Origin: Benincasa hispida
Lineage: Eukaryota; Streptophyta; Magnoliopsida; Cucurbitales; Cucurbitaceae
Length of the DNA stretch: 64,000 nucleotides
Direction: 5' to 3'
Assembly: GCF_009727055.1 (NCBI RefSeq)
Contig: NC_052357.1
Span: 84,218,970-84,282,969, forward strand
Position 1 is the first letter of the stretch. Each line of letters starts with the position of its first letter. Both the position numbers and the translations under genes were made by a program. Shown piece by piece: positions 55,283 through 64,000 of this stretch. The notes below the pieces were generated by a model that did no database searches, was not told the origin of the DNA, and was given only the letters and a program-made list of their open reading frames with translations.

Positions 55283-58200
55283 AATATCTTTTCAAATTAT
55301 CATCTAATGACTTTAAAATTTTCATATCAAAATAAGAAGTTACAAATATTTTTATATACTTGAAATCGTTCAAATCTATTTTAAAGTGAAGAAATTACTT
55401 GATCTATAATATATTAAAAGTAATCAATTTTAAAAGAATCTTCATGTGATCGTGTTTCTTCAATGTCAAAATTCTCATCAAATTGTCTTTTTTTTTTCTT
55501 TGAATCATTCTTTTTTAAAGAAATATTGATTGTATTTTCATACCATTTTTAAGTTTTTTAACTAAAATCATAGTATCTGTGAATCTATTTTCTCTATTTT
55601 TCTAAAAATTAAACTAAACCTTTCAAGTGATCTAAAACAACATCAATATGCACATCTTTATGTTGTAAAACTTTACTCACAGAACTTACAACAAAAGATG
55701 TCATACCATATAGTCATGCCTAACAATAATTCAAAGTTTTCAAATTCATAACTAGCTAAACAATTAGCTTCACTTTTCACTTTTGAATTTTCACTTGTTT
55801 CTCCTAATTTTAATAAAATTTCCCTTAATTGAGGCTCTTGAAATTGATTTCTGCATTTGATAATCAAACTTGGTCCCATGAGACCATACAAAATATCGAT
55901 GAAAACCTATCGGGAGGGAGAGAATTCAACTTAATATGAATCTAACCTACCATAAATAATATATTTATGAGGAAAACCGGAAGTATTTTAATTTTGAAAA
56001 AATAAATAAGAAATATAAGAAATATGAAAGGTTTTCAACTCTCCTAACGTAAACTTATGGGAGTTAGGAATTTTTGAGAGAATTATATTATTAATGGTTG
56101 AAATTTTTAAGGAAATTTAAAATGAATTATGAATAAAATATAAAAAGTTAATAAATTTGAAATGTTGGTAGATCAAAATTTGGAGAGTTTAGGAGTCCAT
56201 TCATTATTGATTTTTTTTAGTAATTTGTATTTTCAATATTATAAGAAAAAATTTATGAAAAGTAATAAGTATATTATTTTGTATTTTAAATTTAATTTCA
56301 TTAAAAATTATATTAAATTATATATATGTAAAATTTTAGATGTTTCTAAAATTGGGGTTTTAGGTGATATACTCACTCGTCTATAGCTTAAGTCGATCCT
56401 AACTTTGATTAATGTGTCCTTGAATATTATTATTAATTTATGTTTTTTTTTTTATTTTACTGTGACCATTTTAATTGTGCATGCCCATAATGTCATATTT
56501 GTCATTAATTGTTTGTTAGCTCCATAATGTGGCTTTGATTATATATGCTGGTTGAGGTGGGAAAATTTGGTGACAAAATAATATTACTGATTAGAACAAA
56601 ACTCTCCTTTTTTTTAATTTGATAACTAAATGGATGCTTAATAAATCAATAAATAATATATTTGAGTAGAGTAATTTTAGAATGACTCAAATCATTTTGT
56701 CATCTCAAAAATAATTTTCTTTTAAAAATAGAAAAATTTGATACTCTCTATAGATACATCCTATATATAGTCCAAGAAATATTGCCCTTGAAAATTTTAC
56801 TTTTTAAAAAATTAATTTTTTCTATTTTTTTCATAGTAAAAAAGTGGAGAGCATAAGAATTAGGTGTAGTCTAGGTGACGCCTAATAATTATTTTTTAAA
56901 AATTATGATGTTTTTCAACCTAAGTAATTTTGAAAAAATCAAAACTCATTTTAAGTGATTCTAGTCAATCTAGCAAGTGATTTTGTGATACTTTGATTTT
57001 TAAATAATTGTCGTATATTCTTTTAATAAAAAAGTATCCTCCTATTTTACTTTAGTTTGTCCAAAAATTATAAGAAAATTAACTTTTTTTTTTTTCTTTC
57101 TACCTTTTTAATCTCTAGATTCTCGCTCTCTATTTATAATTTCTTTCTTTTACGTTTATGAATTCTCGCACTCTATTTATAATATTTTCTTTCTTTAAGT
57201 TTCTTGTCTTGCTTATCTTTGACATTTATTTTACGCGGTGCAACTTCTCTTTAACCCTTTTTTTTTTTTTTTTTTCATTCCCAATCTTTTTCTTCAACCA
57301 TTTAAATTTTTGTTATTTTCAATGTAATGCCGTTTTAATAATTTGATGGTCTTAAATGCCCTTTCAAAACAATAATTACTAAAAAAGTACTTTTAGTTAA
57401 ATAAAATTTTATTTACAGATGTGGAATCAAAATTTAGAATTATTTTCTTAAAAAAAAAACAAACACTTCTAGAAAATTAATTTTAATTATATTGTTTTAA
57501 AATATTTATTATGCAGTCACTTCCAAAATGCTTTTGAATCATTCAAACTTACTTTTAAAATGGTAAATTTAAACATTAAAATGATTATCTAAAATTTAAT
57601 TTTAATACATCACTCTCAAACAAATCGTTTTCACTAAAATCAAAACCGGACACACTAACTATATGATATTTTATAAGTTCAATTATAAAAAATAGATACA
57701 ATCTTAAACAATAGCCTCTTCGTTGTTATGTCATTTTTCAGGTAGAGTTTAAAGTAAACTTATTTAACAATAATGGTGGCCCTTTCCCTTATCTTTTCGC
57801 TTTAGTACATCTTTTTTCCCCCTTGTTCACCAACAGTAAGGTAGTAATGTAGAAGACATTGAGATGATAATTTGAGTTTTGTTGAATTGGTTTTCTAATA
57901 CAATATATGAAGTAGACTTGATTCAAACTTCGATCAAGAGCTATGCTTATTTTAGTTAGTTTTTTTTCTAATACAGTTACAAACAAAAAAAATTAGATAA
58001 TGATCAATTTTTTTTTCCTATTGAAGTAGGCTCAAATTAGAAAAAAAAAAATAATAACTAAAAAGTAAATTTTCACATTTTATTATTGAAATTTTTGTAT
58101 TTCCTTTTTTGTAGTACCAACTTTTTTCATACTATAATTCTCTTTTTTCTCAAATAATTTTTAGTGCTATTAAGCTCGCATCAGTTATCTAAAAAACTCA

Positions 58201-58619
58201 CATGATTGACCATAAATAAAAATAGTAGAAAAATTACAATAGGTGACAATTCTAATATGCTATTTTGTAGGTGTGTTATTTATATTCGATATTTTTAAAT
58301 ATGGCAAAAACTTTGAATATGGTTTTTAATTATTTTTTATTCTATATTTGTCTTAAACAATCAATTGATAGAGAGAGAAAAGCGGTGACCGGACGTGCGG
58401 TGGTCGATAAAGGTAAGTGGCGACCAACAACAGATAGTGTGGAGCAGTGCTAGTTGGTAAAAAAAAGATGTTAGGGAAAATAAAGATAGAAAGAGAGAGA
58501 GAAAAGCAACGACTGGACATGCGACGGGGAGGTGAGTGGTGGCCAACGACATATGGTGAGGAGGAGTGCTAGTAGGGGGGAGGAAGTCTAACCTTTTTTA
58601 AAAAAAAAAGTGAAAAGTA
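55283..58619. other. AT-rich spacer, no gene recognised
   Basis: Open frames are short and low in complexity (55673-55891 minus, 56162-56386, 57158-57346). 56670-57640 includes MITE-like phrases (AATTTTAGAATGACTCAAAT near 56670 and AATACATCACTCTCAAACAA near 57605) but no clean ends. Nothing else is supported. Confidence 0.5.
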
Positions 58620-58890
58620 TATCAATTCAATTAAGCAAATATTTAAGTTTATCAACACTATATCAATCAAGTGTATTATTAGTATATCAGTCAAGTGTAT
58701 CAACATTATAAAAGAGTTCAGCATTATCAAGTTTATGTGCAGTATATCAGTCTAGCGTATCATTATCAAGTATATGAGTCAAAATGTATCAAGTTTATCA
58801 AGGATATCAGTTAAATGCATCAACATCATTATCAAATATATCAATTAAGTGTATCAGCTATATAACAGTGGTGTATCAAGCATATATCAA
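58620..58890. repeat. Degenerate repeat of TATCA(A/G)TCAAGTGTATCA type
   Basis: About ten degenerate copies of ATATCAGTCAAGTGTATCA spaced about 20-35 bases. The array is AT-rich and the open frame through it (58784-59032) is not a gene. Confidence 0.7.
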
Positions 58891-59076
58891 CATAATGAGG
58901 ATATTTGCGACATTTTACATCTTTTATATATCGGTAGGGATTCATTTTTGTCATTTTTGTAAACACGCAAACATGTGGGCTTTAAGCCCTATTAATATAC
59001 TTTGTTTTTCTCTTTTTGCAAGTGCCACATAATAGTATCCGCATTTCCATAATTTTGTAAAATGTCCTTGTAAAGA

Positions 59077-59136
59077 TAACCCATTAGGTGTTTATAAAAA
59101 TAACCCATTAGGTGTTTATAAAAATAACCCATTAGC
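59077..59136 (+). repeat. 24-bp tandem repeat, two and a half units
   Basis: TAACCCATTAGGTGTTTATA plus AAAA repeats at 59077, 59101 and (partial) 59125. Confidence 0.9.
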
Positions 59137-59345
59137 CTATTAGTTTTGATCACATGATTTGCACGTCTGAATTAGTTATTGTTGTAAATGGTGTTTATAA
59201 TTTCCGTTAGTAACAGAGAGTTTGTTATAGGAGGTTTTCTTCCTTTCTTCGATTTATAATCTCTTCTTGTACTCCCTCTGTAATGTAATGAAGTGAATGA
59301 AATGAGAAGGTTTCCTCCTACTTCTTGGTGTTATGAGTTTATTCA
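59137..59345 (+). repeat. End of the 5' LTR of the Copia element at 59-64 kb
   Basis: The LTR ends ..GTTTATTCA at 59345, three bases before the primer site. Its start could not be fixed; it may include part of the sequence to the left. Confidence 0.5.
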
Positions 59346-59348
59346 AAA

Positions 59349-59360
59349 TGGTATCAGAGC
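59349..59360 (+). other. Primer-binding site of the Copia element
   Basis: TGGTATCAGAGC, a perfect Met-tRNA primer site, just upstream of gag. Confidence 0.85.
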
Positions 59361-59420
59361 CATAGTCTTGCGACTCAACACGTTCAAAATTCTTCAGAAT
59401 TTTTTTCATTCACAACATCA

Positions 59421-60209
59421 ATGGATGAAGTCAAGGGAGAAACCAACATTCGATCTAGTATGATCATCAATTTTGGCAATAAAATTTCAACTGTGAAGCC
59501 GACGAATGAAAACTTTATCACATGGAAATTTGAAATTGAAATTGCTCTTGAAGGCAATGGATTAAAAGAGTTTCTAGATCCTACATCGAAACCTCCACCT
59601 GAAGTAATCAAAGTTGTTGAAGGTACAAACACTATTAGTAAACCTAATCCAGTCTTTTTGCCATGGAAACGTTAGGATAGATTGATTTCATCTTGGTTAC
59701 TTAGCTCCATAACTGAGAACATCCTAGAACAGACTCAACATTGTCAATCGTCTAAGGATATCTCGCATCGTCTTTTGACAATTTTCAATTCTAGAAATAT
59801 GGCTTTAATAATGAAAATCAAAACGAAACTTCTGACGATTCAAAAAGGAAGTTTTTCATTAAGTGATTATGTTGGTAAAATCAAGAAATATGTCAATGCT
59901 TTAGCTGCAATTAGAAAAGAAATACTAGAAGAAGATCATATAACGTACATATTGGTTGGACTGAGATCTGAATATGAATCCATGGTTTCTTTTAGCTTTA
60001 CGAAAGTTGAATCTCAAAGTGTTCAAGGTATCATTGGTCTGTTATTAACAGAAGAAAAAAAAAATGAAAGTAAGATGAAATCGATAAATACATATGGTAT
60101 ACCTCCCTCAGCAAATCTCACAGTTCAAAATAATACTACACATGAAAACGATCAACCAAAGTCTGGAAATCAATTTCAAGGACAACAAAATTCCAGGGGA
60201 CGTGGTTGA
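59421..60209 (+). pseudogene. Copia gag remnant
   Basis: Reads MDEVKGETNIRSSM, then NENFITWKFEIEIALEGNGL, and after one stop continues LSSITENILEQTQHC and LSDYVGKIKKYVNALAAIRK. This is the retrotransposon gag of the UBN2 type. It ends in a Gln/Asn-rich, then Arg-Gly stretch before a stop at 60209, and the zinc knuckle follows in another frame (CQLCSKFGHTTNKCY, near 60250-60300). Confidence 0.85.
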
Positions 60210-60644
60210 AACACTGAGGTGGTAGAGGATGGAATAATCACAACAAGTCACAATGCCAATTGTGCTCAAAGTTTGGTCATACTACAAACAAATGCTATTC
60301 TCTTTACAATAGACAAATGTTTCAATAGCAGGATAGTGGTTGAGTTTACTCTCAACCACAAATTGGTAATGGTAACTTCAATCCTTCGATGACTGCTCTA
60401 TTTGCTACCTCCAACACTGCTGAATATAATCAAGACAATAATTGGTATCTGGATTCAGGAGCAACAAATCATCTGACACATAACTTCAACAATTTAGGTT
60501 TCAGTTCTGAATATCTTGGAAGAAATTGAGTACAAGTTGGAAATGGTACAAGTATGTCTATTTCTTACACTGGCTATACTTCATTCATATGCCCTTCAAA
60601 TCGATTACTTCATGTTTATAATCTCCTTCATGTTCCAAATATAA

Positions 60645-60645
<1 letters not shown>

Positions 60646-60679
<34 letters not shown>
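60646..60679 (+). repeat. 34-base poly-A run inside Copia coding sequence
   Basis: A run of 34 A residues between VYNLLHVPNITKK and LTSVSQFAKDNF, inside the protease-integrase link. It breaks the reading frame of this copy. Confidence 0.9.
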
Positions 60680-60681
<2 letters not shown>

Positions 60682-60749
60682 TAACAAGTGTTAGTCAATT
60701 TGCTAAAGATAATTTTGTCTTCTTTAAATTTCATCATTCTTTTTGCTAT

Positions 60750-61740
60750 ATGAAGGACCAAATCTTTGGCCAAATTATTTTCCATGGAACACTCTATGAA
60801 GAACTATATCGATTCAATATTTCCTCATTCAAAGATCATCAACCATATTCTATTACTCCCAAAGTTATTGGTGCTACTATTAAATCCAACTCTACAAACT
60901 ATTGTACTCTAAATAAATGGCACCAAAGACTTGGACATCCAACCTTGCCAATTTTTAGACAAGTTACTAAACTTAGTAATATTTCAATTCCTTCTAATAC
61001 AAAATTTGATTTTTGTTCTGCATGTGTTGTTGAAAAAACTCATACTTCTCCGTTTACTCCTTCTGTTATAACTTATATAACTCCTTTACAACTCATAGTT
61101 GCTGAAACATGAGGTCCTGCCCATATTAATTGAAATAATAGCTTTCAATATTATGTGAGCTTTATTGATGCTTTCTCTAGATACACATAGATTTATTTTC
61201 TATCATCCAAATCTGATGTGTTCCATGCTTTCAAGTCTTTTAAAACTTATGTTGAAAAATACTAGATATGGCAATTATTCTTTTTCAATCCATGGAGGAG
61301 GAGAATTCAAAACTCTAACTTCTTTTCTAACTCAACATAGCATTGAACATAGATTATCTTGTCCATATACCTCTCAACAAAATGGTATAGCCGAGAGAAA
61401 GCATCGCCACATTGTAGACATGGGTCTTACACTCTTGTCTCAAGCATATATGCCCCTTATTTTCTGGGATGATGCTTTTTCCACAGTTGTATATCTCATC
61501 AATGAGTTGCCATCTATAGTCCTGAATGGAGTGAGTCCAATGTTCATTCTTCTTATAACTCATCCTAACTACATGTTTCTTAAAACCTTTGGTTGTTGTT
61601 GTTATCCTTGCCTTCGTCCATATAAATCAAATAAACTCAATTTTCATTTTGAACCCTGTACTTCCATTGGCTATAACAATCAATATAAAGGGTACAAGTA
61701 TCTTGCATCCAATAGAGTTTTCATTTCTAGAAATGTTTGA
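60750..61740 (+). pseudogene. Copia integrase remnant
   Basis: The HHCC module WHQRLGHPTLPIFRQ..DFCSACVVEKTH is at 60918-61050. The core follows after frame changes: YYVSFIDAFSRYTX, then GEFKTLTSFLTQHSIEHRL and PYTSQQNGIAERKHRHIVD. The FLKTFGCCCYPCLRPYKSNK segment closes the domain. Several stops. Confidence 0.88.
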
Positions 61741-62252
61741 GTCATCCTTTACTTTTGCTCAATCTCATCCATCTTATAGTACAAATACAAATTCCACATC
61801 AACCCTACAAAATCTACCTTTAGTGTCTAATTTATCTATACCAAATACTACTTACTTGATTCTTCCAATATTCAAAGAGAAATAAGAACATACGGAATCC
61901 GATCAACAGTTGAACAACAACAATGTAACAGACACTTTTGTTGATTATGATGGAATTAACACAAAGCAGTTGAAATTAATCAGGTTGGGTCAGTTGATGC
62001 AGTAAGATCAAATATATCAGTTGAAAACACTTAGTCCTCTGCACCTACAATTCATGTTCTTGCTAGCAATTCCCATCCTAAGATTACGAGTGCCAAAAAT
62101 AGGATATTCAAACTTAAAGCTCTTACAGTGAACTTTGCAGAAACAGAGCTTTCAAATGTAAAGGAAGCCATGAAACATCCTTAATGAAAAAAGGCGATGC
62201 AAGAAGAATATGATGCTTTGATGGAAAATTGTACATGAGATTTGGTTCCTCT

Positions 62253-63588
62253 TGAAGGAACTCTTGTACAAGAGTATCTATGAGCGGAAACGGATCTTTC
62301 CAATTCATTGTAACAGAATTTCTACAAATACATTCAAACATACAAATATGCATTCACAACGTTAAATTACTGGCATGCTTAGATAATCAATAAATAAGAG
62401 ATCGAGAGATCATACCAGTTGAAGTCTTTTCTTCACAGCAAATCTCCGCTTTCGCTGGAACGACAAGCTATCGTTCAGCAACTCCCAATCGTTTACCTCG
62501 AACAGTCTCCACACGAACAGAAGGAAACGGGGACGACACCACCACTCGGAACCTTCAGTATTCTCGGAGCGAGAATAAAAAGTGTGGGCTTTGTTCGGAT
62601 TTGGTAGAGGGGAGGAGGCAAAGATATCGTATACAATGATTAAGCGAGTGGGAGAAAGACTCGTCTATCGTATAGACAAAATGCTTGATCATTTAGGTGA
62701 AGTAGACGATCGTGTAGGAATAGGTAATCGATCGTCTAAACGATCGTGTAAGAAAAGCTAAGTGATCCTCTATACGATCGTTTAGAAAAACTCGGGTGCT
62801 AAAACGATCGTTTAGTAAATAGCGCGTGCGGGTGTAAGCGTTAAGCGATCGTTCAGCACTATCGTATAGGTTCTGATTTTTACTAAGCGATGACATACTT
62901 CAACACTATCCGCACATCTAATGCTTAACACACCATAAGCTATTTAAGCGTCTCAAAGTGATTCTTCATCTTACTCATCCGTTATGAAAACAGAAGAGAT
63001 GCCGACTAATTATCCCATAACTGTCCAATTAATAGATAATAAATATAATCACATTATATTCATAACCTATAGTTTAATATCATATATTAACCATAGTATT
63101 TTTTCTCCACTAGATATAAATCATATTTATATCCAATTTTTTCCAAATTAATGTATCTCATACATAAAGTTAATTATATCATATATAATCGAACTCCCTC
63201 TTGTCAATTTGAACATTTCAAACATACCCAAAAACTGATTCTCAACTTGTATCCAAGCTACCAAGGGGACCTTATGAACTTATGGCTCGAAGCTCCAACA
63301 GTACGTGAATAACTGACTAAACTCTATAGCCACGATATCCACCATCCGTTAATTGCCAGGCATTCCACTAAAGACCGACAACTGAACTCTTCTTACCATA
63401 GATATATTTCTATATCCATTGGATATAACCAATTATCAGTACGGTGAACCTTCACAAATGCTCGTAAGTACAATTGGGCCAGTTTACCGTTTTGCCCCTA
63501 TAGTTACATCTTACTCCTTAAGTACTACTGATCCCTCTAATGAACAATACAACATAGGACACGAGACTTTAATGCATCAACCCCAACA
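62253..63588 (-). mobile_element. Solo Copia LTR (family F) nested in Copia reverse transcriptase
   Basis: A 1336-bp segment from TGAAGGAACTC to CCCCAACA, homologous on the minus strand to the LTRs at 2994 and 8100. Flanks CCTCT (62248-62252) and TCTCT (63589-63593) are a 5-bp target duplication with one difference. It is about 500 bases shorter than the copy at 2994, with material missing near 63545-63575. It carries the CGATCG repeat cluster at 62660-62890. It lies antisense to its host element. Confidence 0.85.
62660..62890. repeat. Cluster of CGATCG-type short repeats in the nested LTR
   Basis: About ten copies of (A/C)GATCGT(T/C/G)TA(G/A) type, including AAACGATCGTTTAG, a palindrome. 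The counterpart of the cluster at 9420-9660. Confidence 0.75.
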
Positions 63589-64000
63589 TCTCTACCTACA
63601 AATCAGAAAATTATAGGTTGCAAATGGGTTAGCAAAATCAAAAGGAACTCAGATGGGTCTATCTTTAGATACAAGGCACGTCTCATGGCTAAGGGATTTC
63701 ACCAAACAACATACATTGAATATACTGAAACATATACTCCGGTTATAAAGCCTATAACTATACGAGTCTTATTAGCCTTAGCTCTTGCTTGTGGCTGGTC
63801 TATACGTTAGGTTGATATGAATAATATTTTTCTACATGGTTCCTTGTCTGAAAATATTTAAATGTAGCAGCCTACTGATTTTGTTCAAGAGAATGATGTT
63901 TCTTTGGTGAGCAAACTTTGAAAAGCTCTATATGGCTTGAAGTAGGTTCTTCGTGCGTGGTTTGAAAGATTAAGCTCATTTCATCATTCATTGGGTTTTT

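Larger units (their letters stand above)
59349..64000 (+). mobile_element. Ty1/copia element, truncated by the window end, split by a solo LTR
   Basis: Primer site, gag (59421-60209), protease (WYLDSGATNHLTHNFNNL near 60443-60500), integrase (60750-61740) and reverse transcriptase (62200-62252 and 63594-64000) follow in Copia order. The element is broken by stops, by a 34-base A run at 60646-60679 and by the family F LTR. The remaining part lies outside the window. Confidence 0.85.
62200..64000 (+). pseudogene. Copia reverse transcriptase remnant, split at 62252/63594
   Basis: AMQEEYDALMENCTXDLVPL ends at the LTR junction and resumes at 63594 with PTNQKIIGCKWVSKIKRNSD and YKARLMAKGFHQTTYIEYTE. 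It continues to LALACGWSIR and ALYGLK, cut by the window end. Removing the LTR gives LVPLPTNQKIIGCKWV, a normal Copia junction. The frame has stops at 63810, 63861 and further on. Confidence 0.88.

Overview
The window is AT-rich, repeat-dominated plant nuclear DNA. It has two convincing host genes: an intron-containing membrane-anchored SPRY protein and an intronless NYN-nuclease/C2H2 protein with a probable plastid transit peptide. Around them lie several layers of decayed Ty1/copia and Ty3/gypsy retrotransposons, solo LTRs, fold-back elements and MITE-like repeats. The gene structure and retroelement types fit a dicot. The look of the Copia gag-pol proteins, the short palindromic CTATCACTGATAG repeats and one MITE family make a cucurbit my best guess. 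That is inference from recognition, not a search result.

Layout. 1-12,400 is a pile of Copia fragments: an LTR at 638-1978, and a gag-to-integrase pseudogene at 2638-6303 split by a solo LTR with a perfect 5-bp target duplication. After these come a gypsy (Tat/Athila-like) LTR remnant, then an LTR/RNase H/LTR arrangement at 8100-12417. 13,349-21,059 is one structurally complete Ty3/gypsy insertion: 2.36-kb LTRs, target duplication ATAGA, Met-tRNA primer site, polypurine tract and a ruined reverse transcriptase. 21-24 kb holds AT-rich spacer and MITE-like repeats. 24,232-25,975 (minus) is the SPRY gene and 28,502-29,758 (plus) the NYN gene; they are divergent, with about 2.5 kb between them. 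34,013-38,330 is a Copia element with a 5' LTR carrying a 23-bp repeat array. 39.8-41.4 kb has two related fold-back elements. 41,420-48,413 is a minus-strand Copia with both LTRs, split by a second nested solo LTR. 50.6-51.6 kb is a cluster of short palindromes. 52,953-55,277 is a solo LTR of the same gypsy family as the 13-kb element. 59,349-64,000 is another Copia, split by a third nested solo LTR and cut by the window end.

Three 38-bp perfect inverted repeats (7747, 17101, 17168) are Tn5/Nextera mosaic-end junctions, that is, leftover mate-pair library adapter. They are artefacts and mark places where the assembly cannot be trusted; two open reading frames there are partly adapter. I found no convincing new biological system. 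The most informative biology is the LTR family that sits inside three unrelated Copia copies, each time antisense to its host element, and the internal repeat arrays carried by several LTRs.
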